Assembly: GCA_955651735.1 (NCBI GenBank)
Contig: CATPAM010000320.1
Location: 1 to 5,065 of the forward strand
Direction: 5' to 3'
DNA length: 5,065 bases
Origin: Candidatus Acidiferrales bacterium
GTDB lineage: Bacteria > Acidobacteriota > Terriglobia > Acidiferrales > UBA7541
Shown piece by piece: positions 1-5,065 of the stretch. Position 1 is the stretch's first letter, and every line of letters starts with the position of its first letter. The notes beneath the pieces are model-generated. The model had not been told where the DNA came from. It searched no databases and saw only the letters and a list, made by a program, of their open reading frames with translations. Position numbers and translations under genes: made by a program.

Positions 1-977
1 CTCACGGCTTCCACCGGATATTTTCCGGAGGCGGTTTCCGCGGAGAGCATCACCGCGTCAGAGCCGTCAAAAATCGCGTTGGCCACATCGGAAGCTTCCG
101 CGCGCGTGGGGCGCGGATTTTCCGTCATGGATTCCAGCATCTGCGTGGCGGTGATAACCGGGCGGCGAAATTCACGCGCGCGTTTGATAATTGTTTTTTG
201 CACTACGGGGACGCGCTCCGGATTCATTTCCACGCCAAGATCGCCGCGCGCGACCATCACGCCATCCGCGACGCGCAAAATCGCATCGAGATTTTCAATC
301 GCTTCCGGCTTTTCCAACTTCGCGATTACGGGCGTGTCTTTTCCGGCCCGGCGCACCAAACTCTTCGCGAGCACCACATCTTCCGGGCGGCGCACAAAAC
401 TCACGGCGATGTAATTCGCGCCGTGCTTCAGGGCGAAGAGCAAATCTTCGCGGTCTTTCGGCGTGAGCGCGGGAACGCGCAACTTCAACCCCGGCAAGTT
501 AATTCCCTTGTGTTCGCCGAGCGCGCCGCCGTTCACCACTTCGCAGATCACTTCGCGGCCGCGCACTTGCTCAACACGCAGCTCGATCAATCCGTCGGAA
601 AGAAGAATGCGGTTGCCGCGATGGACCTCGCGCGGCAACGGTTTGAAGACGGTGCTGACGCGGGTAGAATCGCCGAGCACGCGCGCGGTGGTGATCACGA
701 ATTTCTGTCCGCTGCGCAGAATTACCGCCGCGCCGCCGGCAAGCGGCCCAGTTCGAATCTTGGGGCCTTGCAAATCGGCGAGAATGGCGATGGGTTTGTG
801 AATATGCGCGGCCGCCGCGCGCAGCATGGCGATGCTCTCGGCGTGATTTGCATGCGAGCCATGAGAGAAATTGAGGCGGGCGACGTCCATGCCGGCGCGC
901 AGCAGCCGGTCCATGATTCGCGGCGAGCGGCTGGCAGGCCCGATGGTGCAAACGATTTTGGAGTGGCGAAAAGCCAT
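1..977 (-). CDS. pyk: Pyruvate kinase, N-terminal part (C-terminus beyond the left edge)
   Basis: Catalyses the last step of glycolysis in the cytoplasm, phosphoenolpyruvate plus ADP to pyruvate plus ATP. I translated 325 codons from the ATG at 977 to the window edge and found no stop or frameshift. The N-terminal barrel strand has [10 protein letters not shown] (residues 7-16) and the active-site segment [10 protein letters not shown] (31-40). [10 protein letters not shown] (68-77) leads into the B domain, which runs to about residue 168. The family signature [11 protein letters not shown] (217-227) carries the catalytic Lys220 and metal ligand Glu222. RGDLGVE (244-250) supplies metal ligand Asp246, and [10 protein letters not shown] (275-284) and [16 protein letters not shown] (290-305) follow. 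The family usually has about 470-480 residues, so roughly 150 C-terminal residues are missing. The start codon directly follows the stop of the upstream peptidase gene and has no clear ribosome binding site, which suggests translational coupling. The identification is essentially certain; the allosteric class cannot be judged without the C-terminal domain. Confidence 0.97.
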   Translation of the reverse strand, partial: MAFRHSKIVCTIGPASRSPRIMDRLLRAGMDVARLNFSHGSHANHAESIAMLRAAAAHIHKPIAILADLQGPKIRTGPLAGGAAVILRSGQKFVITTARVLGDSTRVSTVFKPLPREVHRGNRILLSDGLIELRVEQVRGREVICEVVNGGALGEHKGINLPGLKLRVPALTPKDREDLLFALKHGANYIAVSFVRRPEDVVLAKSLVRRAGKDTPVIAKLEKPEAIENLDAILRVADGVMVARGDLGVEMNPERVPVVQKTIIKRAREFRRPVITATQMLESMTENPRPTRAEASDVANAIFDGSDAVMLSAETASGKYPVEAV

Positions 978-2453
978 CTATTTGGTTACCGCAAAGTCGG
1001 AAACGATGTGCAGCAGCACCGCGACTCCTTTATTGAAGGATGCTACCGAAAGGCGCTCGTCGTCACCGTGCATGCGGGCCAGATCTTCATCGGTGACGGG
1101 AAAGGGCCACAAGCCGTAGGCCTGCACGTTGTGCAGGCGCAACTGCGAAGAATCGGTGGCCCAAGGCGATTGATACGGCAGCACCGGAGCGCCGCCGAAC
1201 TCCTGGGAAGCGACTTTGCTGATGACCGCGTATAAATCAGATTCGAGAGAAGAGGTCGGCGCGGCAAGCCCCGCATTGGGCTGGACTTCGAAGCGCACCT
1301 GCGGATCGTTGACCAGCTTAGAGAGCGCGCCGAGCAGAACGTCGATGGTGTCGCCCGGTAGCAAACGAATATTCAGCATGGCGCGTGCTTCGCCGGGAAT
1401 GACGTTGGCGCGCACGCCTGCCGAGAGCATGGTGGGCGCGATGGTGTCGTGCATCATGGAGCTCCATTGTGGATTCGCATCGGAAATGAAGCGTTGGGCG
1501 TGTTCGCCGCGATCGGTGGTGTCGAGGGAACGCATCCACTTGGCGATTTCGTCGTCGGAGACGGCGGCGAGTCCCTCGAAATAGCGGCGCACCACTGTGT
1601 TGAAGTGCACGGGCGCGGAGTAGGCGCCGATCTTAGCTACGGCCGCAGCCAGGTGCACGACGGCGTTGTTTTTTGTGGGAATGGAAGCGTGCCCGGAAGG
1701 GCCTTTGGCGATGAGCGCAACGTTGACAGAAACCTTTTCGCTGGCTTGCACGGCAACGTATTGCACTTTGCCGCCCTTGGAAATGACTTCGCCGCCTTCG
1801 TTCAAGGCGTAACCTGCGGCGAACTTGTCCCAGTTTTTGGCGATGAGGGTTCGGATGCTGGCGTCGCCGCCAGCTTCTTCATCATCGGTGGCGAGAAAAA
1901 TCACATCGCGGTTTAGGCGCCCGCTCGAACGCTTCAGCGCGATGATGGTCGCCAGGTTCGCGGCCAGCATGGACTTGTCGTCGAGGGCGCCGCGGCCATA
2001 CATGTAGCCGTCCTTCATCACTGCGCCGAAGGGGTCCACGGTCCACCGGGCACGCTCGGCACCGACAACGTCCATGTGCGCAACCAGAAGCAGCGCGCGC
2101 GACGGGTCGGAAATGGCGGAACTGCGCAACCGCGCGACGACGGCGCTGCGACCCGGCGCAACCTCCAGAAGCTCCGGTGTAATTCCTTCTCTCTCCAGAA
2201 TGCCGGCGATGTATTTCGCGGCAGCCTGCTCGTTGCCGGGAGGATTGGTAGTGTTGATCTGGATGAGCTGCGCAAGCCACACCAGCGCTTCCCTAGAAAG
2301 CGCTTCGGTGTCAGCGAGGGGAGAAGGATTGGCCTGAGCGGGCGTGGGATTTGGCGGGATTCCTTGCGCCGCAAGCGGAGCGACCGCCGCAAAGAAGATA
2401 ATCGCCGATTGCAACAACGTGCGCGTTCCGCTGTTCGAAATCACCAAAGCCAT
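978..2453 (-). CDS. Exported M20-family metallopeptidase (carboxypeptidase S / dipeptidase-like)
   Basis: A predicted two-zinc hydrolase that cleaves dipeptides, C-terminal residues or N-acyl amino acids; the substrate cannot be told from sequence. Numbered from the ATG at 2453 (491 residues), an N-terminal signal peptide with a hydrophobic core at about residues 12-29 ends near the LAAQ segment, so the enzyme is probably periplasmic or secreted. All M20 catalytic landmarks are present: AHMDVVG with zinc ligand His126 and Asp128, YGRGALDDK with bridging Asp158, DDEE with catalytic Glu192 and ligand Glu193, a second-site Glu219 in LNEGG, and the C-terminal ligand His462 in MHGDDE. The dimerisation lid spans about 234-390 and includes GPSGHAS with His255, the position that reaches the partner active site in related dimers. 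The YGRGALDDK segment and the preceding W...PFG resemble the carboxypeptidase S/PM20D1 branch. I chose the ATG over an upstream in-frame TTG at 2474, because AGGTGGA at 2463-2469 is well spaced for the ATG. The stop TAG abuts the pyruvate kinase ATG. Confidence 0.93.
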   Translation of the reverse strand: MALVISNSGTRTLLQSAIIFFAAVAPLAAQGIPPNPTPAQANPSPLADTEALSREALVWLAQLIQINTTNPPGNEQAAAKYIAGILEREGITPELLEVAPGRSAVVARLRSSAISDPSRALLLVAHMDVVGAERARWTVDPFGAVMKDGYMYGRGALDDKSMLAANLATIIALKRSSGRLNRDVIFLATDDEEAGGDASIRTLIAKNWDKFAAGYALNEGGEVISKGGKVQYVAVQASEKVSVNVALIAKGPSGHASIPTKNNAVVHLAAAVAKIGAYSAPVHFNTVVRRYFEGLAAVSDDEIAKWMRSLDTTDRGEHAQRFISDANPQWSSMMHDTIAPTMLSAGVRANVIPGEARAMLNIRLLPGDTIDVLLGALSKLVNDPQVRFEVQPNAGLAAPTSSLESDLYAVISKVASQEFGGAPVLPYQSPWATDSSQLRLHNVQAYGLWPFPVTDEDLARMHGDDERLSVASFNKGVAVLLHIVSDFAVTK

Positions 2454-2462
2454 CCTCCATTT

Positions 2463-2469
2463 TCCACCT
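2463..2469 (-). promoter_or_regulatory. Ribosome binding site deciding the M20 peptidase start
   Basis: On the minus strand AGGTGGA lies 9 bases before the ATG at 2453, and a second purine block GGAGG (2454-2458) abuts that ATG. The alternative in-frame TTG at 2474 has only AAAGGA touching it, which is too close to work well. The ATG also gives the more typical signal peptide start. Confidence 0.5.
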
Positions 2470-2636
2470 GACAATCCTTTGCCCCGTGGGCACTTGGCGC
2501 GCCGGCATTTGAGCTGCCAGCAACGCTTTAAAGCAAATGTGCTTCATACTAACATGCGCAGTGTAGGGAACTTGCCGCGCCCGGCGATGAGCAGTTACGT
2601 AAGCTCAACGGGTTGGGAGCAAGCCGCCGGCGGACG

Positions 2637-2666
2637 TTGCTGTGCCGGCGCGAGGCCGTCTATCAT
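2637..2666 (+). promoter_or_regulatory. Possible promoter of the VWA-like gene
   Basis: TATCAT at 2661-2666 matches the -10 consensus at five of six positions. TTGCTG at 2637-2642, 18 bases upstream, keeps only the TTG of the -35 consensus. Transcription would start near 2673, leaving a very short leader that barely includes the ribosome binding site at 2675-2680. This is a consensus-based guess for a housekeeping sigma factor. Confidence 0.3.
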
Positions 2667-2674
2667 TGTAAATT

Positions 2675-2680
2675 GAGGGA
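2675..2680 (+). promoter_or_regulatory. Ribosome binding site of the VWA-like gene
   Basis: GAGGGA sits 6 bases before the ATG at 2687, a good Shine-Dalgarno match and spacing. It supports this start, which also opens directly into a signal peptide. Confidence 0.65.
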
Positions 2681-2686
2681 CCGAGC

Positions 2687-3787
2687 ATGAGAGCGAATCT
2701 TTCCAAGGTTTGGCTGGCATTTCTTGCAGGCGCGCTGAGTTTCGGGCTGGGCGCAATGAATGCGCGCGGGCAGGCGCCGGAAGGGCCGCAGGGCGGTCAG
2801 AAGCAGCCGGGCGCGCCGCCAGTGGAGCCCAAGCCTGCGCCTCCACAGCAAAAGCCGCAGGAGGCCGGGGCCAGCATTTCCGTGGAAGTGCCGGTTGTCA
2901 CCCTCGACGTGATTGCCGCCACAAACCGTGGAGACCTGTTGACGGGCTTAAAGAAAGAAAACTTCCGCGTCATTGACGATGGCACGGCGCAGACCATCAG
3001 CAACTTCGGCTCAAGCGAGGCGCCGATCACCATCGTGATGCTGATGGAATTCAGCAGCCGCGGTTACTACGACTGGTTTGCCTACCAGGCAAAGTATTGG
3101 GCGGACGCGTTCTTTCCTCAGCTCAAGAAGAACGATTGGGTGGCGCTGGTTACCTTCGACATGAAATCCCGTGTGGAAGTGGATTTCACGCAGAACAAGG
3201 ATGAAGTGCGGAACGCCCTTTATCATCTCTATTTTCCCGGCTTCAGCGAGTCCAACGTGTTTGACGCCATTCTGGACACCACGGACCGCTTGAAGGATGT
3301 AAAGGGCAAGAAAGCAATCTTGGTGCTGGCCACCGGCGTGGATACATTTTCGAAACACACCCTGGATCAAACAATGAAGCTGCTCCGGCAGACGGACACC
3401 ACGATTTTTTGCGTGGGCCTGGACAAGCCGTACATAAACTTCCTGGAGTCGCACGGCTCGCTGGGTTCGCACATGAACTATCTGCAGGGGGAAAACCAGC
3501 TCAAGACATTTGCGCAGATGACCGGCGGATACTCCTGGTTCCCGCAATTTGATGGCGAAATCCCGGGGATTTTCCAGACCATCACGGCGTTTTTGCGCAA
3601 TCAATACAGTTTGTCGTACACGCCGACGACCGGCGCGAACGATGGGAAGTTTCATAAGGTCAAGGTGGAACTGGTGAAGCCGGACGGCAGCCCTCTGGAG
3701 GTTATAGACCAGAAGGGCAAGAAGCAAAAAGTGGTGGTGTACGCGCGCGAAGGATATACGGCAGTGAAGGGCGGCGTGGGCGACTGA
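2687..3787 (+). CDS. Secreted VWFA-related Acidobacterial domain protein with degenerate MIDAS
   Basis: A 366-residue exported protein of unknown role. The first 30 residues form a signal peptide (basic start, hydrophobic core about 8-24), followed by a Pro/Gln/Gly-rich linker (31-60). Residues 63-107 make the small beta domain typical of this family, with VTLDVIAATNRGDLL, TGLKKENFRVIDDG and QTISNF. A von Willebrand A-like core covers about 112-305, with hydrophobic strands APITIVMLM, DWVALVTF, KKAILVLAT and TTIFCVGL. The C-terminal part ends in YSLSYTP (307-313), a GKFHKVKVEL strand and a closing AREGY (353-357), the family's usual finish. VWA domains generally bind protein partners through a metal ion, but the metal-binding positions are changed: DxSxS reads EFSSR (121-125), the Thr position is probably Ser189, and the late Asp is Thr216. 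Metal-dependent binding is therefore doubtful. The gene is flanked by a divergent and a convergent neighbour and is probably monocistronic. Family assignment is from remembered motif layout; no function is claimed. Confidence 0.9.
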   Translation: MRANLSKVWLAFLAGALSFGLGAMNARGQAPEGPQGGQKQPGAPPVEPKPAPPQQKPQEAGASISVEVPVVTLDVIAATNRGDLLTGLKKENFRVIDDGTAQTISNFGSSEAPITIVMLMEFSSRGYYDWFAYQAKYWADAFFPQLKKNDWVALVTFDMKSRVEVDFTQNKDEVRNALYHLYFPGFSESNVFDAILDTTDRLKDVKGKKAILVLATGVDTFSKHTLDQTMKLLRQTDTTIFCVGLDKPYINFLESHGSLGSHMNYLQGENQLKTFAQMTGGYSWFPQFDGEIPGIFQTITAFLRNQYSLSYTPTTGANDGKFHKVKVELVKPDGSPLEVIDQKGKKQKVVVYAREGYTAVKGGVGD

Positions 3788-3797
3788 GGCTGTTATA

Positions 3798-3825
3798 GGT
3801 TATTAGTTCTTGGTTTTTAGTTCTC
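3798..3825. repeat. Two tandem copies of an imperfect 14-base repeat
   Basis: GGTTATTAGTTCTT (3798-3811) is followed directly by GGTTTTTAGTTCTC (3812-3825), identical at 12 of 14 positions. Immediately after come two spaced TCCTT units (3827-3831 and 3836-3840) within CGTCCTTCGTGTCCTT. The block begins 11 bases after the VWA stop codon and is much richer in AT than the genes on either side. Confidence 0.6.
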
Positions 3826-3906
3826 GTCCTTCGTGTCCTTAGCCAGCAATCGTTCCCTTGAGGTCCAGGTGGCTCGTACGCGCCGGGAGTCTGGTTTCAA
3901 TGAAAC

Positions 3907-3935
3907 TTAAAAGGCTAAAAACAGTTTCAGTAGCC
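3907..3935 (-). terminator. Weak candidate terminator of the dehydrogenase transcript
   Basis: Read on the minus strand, GGCTA (3935-3931) can pair with TAGCC (3917-3913) around a 13-base loop, followed by TTTT. The stem is only 5 base pairs, the T run is short and the stem overlaps the dehydrogenase stop codon (3929-3927), so it is weak. Other hairpins compete for the same bases: GTTTC/GAAAC (3894-3906) and TGAAACT/AGTTTCA (3901-3907 with 3923-3929). No convincing terminator was seen for the plus-strand VWA gene. Confidence 0.3.
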
Positions 3936-4934
3936 GCGAGTGAAATCAACTTGGTTGAATAGCTCACGTCCGTCGAACCATCTTTCCAGCAATTGCCCGA
4001 GAATGTCCGCTTGGCGAATCCACAGGCGATCGCTTACGCCGCTGGTGTGCGGGGTGATGAATAAGTTGGGCGCTTTCCATAACGGACTATCTGGCGGAAG
4101 CGGCTCGGTTCCGGCGACGTCCACAGCCGCCCCGGCCAGCGCGCCGGATTCGAGCGCGCGGAGCAGCGCTGCCTCATCGAGCAGCGAACCGCGGCCCACG
4201 TTGATCAGGTGGGCGCCGCGCTTCATTTTTGCAATCCGCGCAGCGCCCATGAGCTGGGCGGTTTCCTGAGTTTCGGGCGCGGCGACCACGAGGTAATCGA
4301 CTGCGGGCAGCACTTCGTCGAGTTGCGCCACGGGAACGATTTTCTCCGCGTAGTTTGCATCGCCTTTTCCGGAACGCGTGACGCCCCAAACACGCATATC
4401 GAAGGCGTGAGCGCGGCGAGCCAGTTCGCGGCCGATGGAGCCGTATCCCACGATGAGCAAGAGCTGGCCGTTGAGCTCGGTGAGATGCTGCGGCTTGTCC
4501 CACAAATCCTGCTGGCCCCAGTGAGAATCGTCTTGGTGACGCACGGAATCAGGGAAATTCCGGGCGAGGGCGACGAGCAAGCCCATGGTGTGTTCGGCCA
4601 TGGGCACGGAGAAAATGCCGCTGGGGTTGGTGACGACAATTCCGGAATCGCGGAGCTCCGGATACATTAGCTGCGCGACGCCTGCGGCGGTGGAGTGCAG
4701 CCACTTTAGTTTTTTGGCGAGCTTGAGCTGCTGCGAGCGCAGCGAGTAACCGACGAAAATGTCGGTGTCCGGCAATTCCTGGGGCAGATGATCGTAGTTG
4801 GGAAGATGCAGGACCCTCATTTCCGGCCAACGGCGGCGGAGCGTTTCGGGAACGACGGGCTGCGGGCGCCAGTAGGTAAACGGGTGCCACACGCAGATGA
4901 CCAATTTTGTTTCGGCTGGGGTAGTTCGCTTCAT
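3927..4934 (-). CDS. D-isomer-specific 2-hydroxyacid dehydrogenase (NADP-leaning)
   Basis: A 335-residue cytoplasmic oxidoreductase that interconverts a 2-keto acid and its D-2-hydroxy acid using a nicotinamide cofactor; full family length is about 310-340. The N-terminal substrate domain (about 10-100) has WLHSTAAGV and the later VTNPSGIFSVPMAEHTMGLL. The Rossmann domain (about 105-290) has LLIVGYGSIG with glycines 163, 165 and 168. The catalytic triad is complete: Arg248 in NVGRGSLLDEAAL, Glu277 in VDVAGTEPLP and His296 in ITPHTSG. After the second strand the cofactor loop reads VTRSGK (185-190), where NAD enzymes usually carry an Asp. Arg187-Ser188 resembles NADPH-using glyoxylate/hydroxypyruvate reductases, so NADPH use is inferred. 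The substrate cannot be assigned; phosphoglycerate, glyoxylate or hydroxypyruvate are possible. The ATG at 4934 overlaps the stop codon of the upstream membrane-protein frame as ATGA and has only a weak GAGCGA upstream, so the two are probably translationally coupled. Confidence 0.93.
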   Translation of the reverse strand: MKRTTPAETKLVICVWHPFTYWRPQPVVPETLRRRWPEMRVLHLPNYDHLPQELPDTDIFVGYSLRSQQLKLAKKLKWLHSTAAGVAQLMYPELRDSGIVVTNPSGIFSVPMAEHTMGLLVALARNFPDSVRHQDDSHWGQQDLWDKPQHLTELNGQLLLIVGYGSIGRELARRAHAFDMRVWGVTRSGKGDANYAEKIVPVAQLDEVLPAVDYLVVAAPETQETAQLMGAARIAKMKRGAHLINVGRGSLLDEAALLRALESGALAGAAVDVAGTEPLPPDSPLWKAPNLFITPHTSGVSDRLWIRQADILGQLLERWFDGRELFNQVDFTRGY

Positions 4935-5065
4935 TCGCTCGATCTATTGTGTTGCCACCACAGGAACAGGCCCACGATGAGGCCGAGGCCGACGGTGCCG
5001 ACGATGAAGGGGCGAGCGAGCGGTACGGCAAGCCACGCGAGAACAACCAATCCAATGGAGACGAC
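4931..5065 (-). CDS. C-terminal fragment of a small membrane protein of unknown function
   Basis: An open frame enters from the right edge and gives 44 residues before a TGA at 4933-4931. It reads as two hydrophobic segments, VVSIGLVVLAWLAVPLA and PFIVGTVGLGLIVGLFLWW, separated by an Arg. A short polar tail, QHNRSSE, follows. This looks like the last two membrane helices of an inner-membrane protein. The stop overlaps the dehydrogenase start codon in an ATGA junction, a common sign of an operon. A competing minus-strand frame across the same bases is Ser/Arg-rich and low in complexity, so I prefer this hydrophobic one. I do not recognise the family, and the N-terminus is outside the window. 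Confidence 0.65.
   Translation of the reverse strand, partial: VVSIGLVVLAWLAVPLARPFIVGTVGLGLIVGLFLWWQHNRSSE

Larger units (their letters stand above)
2454..2686. promoter_or_regulatory. Divergent intergenic region between the M20 peptidase and the VWA-like gene
   Basis: These 233 bases must carry the promoters for both the minus-strand peptidase-pyk pair and the plus-strand VWA gene. No convincing gene lies here. Visible structure includes three perfect palindromes: GCTTTAAAGC (2525-2534), TTACGTAA (2595-2602, flanked by GAGC at 2589-2592 and GCTC at 2603-2606) and CCGCCGGCGG (2624-2633). The last is less telling in GC-rich DNA. For the minus strand a weak extended -10 element, TGTTAGTAT, reads across 2554-2546 without a good -35 box. 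The assignment as a shared promoter region follows from gene orientation; the individual elements are only candidates. Confidence 0.6.

Noticed and set aside
198..1235. A 345-codon plus-strand open frame across the pyruvate kinase start and the end of the peptidase
   Set aside because: It is antisense to two well-identified genes, crosses their junction, has low-complexity composition rich in Arg, His and Ala, and shows no recognisable motif. It is a by-product of GC-biased codon use.
1449..1916. A 155-codon plus-strand open frame inside the peptidase gene
   Set aside because: It is fully antisense to the catalytic and lid regions of the M20 enzyme, and no family or ribosome binding site supports it.
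2496..2503. GGCGCGCC palindrome considered as an operator
   Set aside because: It is an all-G/C octamer in GC-rich DNA, likely by chance, with no second copy nearby.
3011..3727. A 238-codon minus-strand open frame opposite the VWA-like gene
   Set aside because: It is antisense to a clear secreted-protein gene with a good ribosome binding site, and has no recognisable domain. It is a shadow of the sense codons.
3894..3929. GTTTCA/TGAAAC units considered as a CRISPR repeat remnant
   Set aside because: There are only three 6-base units with no regular spacing, no spacer structure and no cas genes in the window.
4549..5055. A 168-codon minus-strand frame overlapping the dehydrogenase start and the membrane fragment
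   Set aside because: Most of it lies within the dehydrogenase N-terminal coding region in another frame, and its product is Ser/Arg/Ala-rich without motifs. The hydrophobic frame with the ATGA junction explains the upstream bases better.

Overview
The window looks like a chromosomal segment from a member of the Acidobacteriota. The best clue is a secreted protein at 2687-3787 with the layout of the 'VWFA-related Acidobacterial domain' family: signal peptide, Pro/Gln-rich linker, a short beta-rich domain, a VWA-like core and a C-terminal domain ending in a basic GY motif. The base composition (moderately high GC with G/C-rich third positions) fits but is not diagnostic. I see no mobile elements, CRISPR arrays, tRNAs or rRNAs.

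Layout. On the minus strand, 1-977 is the N-terminal two thirds of pyruvate kinase, cut by the left edge. Directly upstream of it, with no base between stop and start, is an exported M20-family metallopeptidase (978-2453). The two almost certainly share a transcript. A divergent intergenic region (2454-2686) separates this pair from the plus-strand VWA-like gene (2687-3787). A 139-base AT-richer gap with short repeats and overlapping hairpins (3788-3926) lies between the convergent VWA gene and a minus-strand D-2-hydroxyacid dehydrogenase (3927-4934). The dehydrogenase start codon overlaps the stop codon of an upstream membrane-protein fragment (4931-5065), which is cut by the right edge.

How they work together. 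Pyruvate kinase is cytoplasmic central metabolism, the M20 enzyme probably hydrolyses peptides or N-acyl amino acids outside the cytoplasm, and the dehydrogenase reduces a 2-keto acid (or the reverse) in the cytoplasm. No single pathway joining all of these is evident. The two minus-strand gene pairs are tightly coupled, while the VWA gene stands alone between a divergent and a convergent neighbour. I found no convincing new multi-gene system. The most noteworthy points are the loss of the metal-binding (MIDAS) residues in the VWA protein, the TAG-ATG junction between peptidase and pyruvate kinase, and the repeats in the two intergenic regions.
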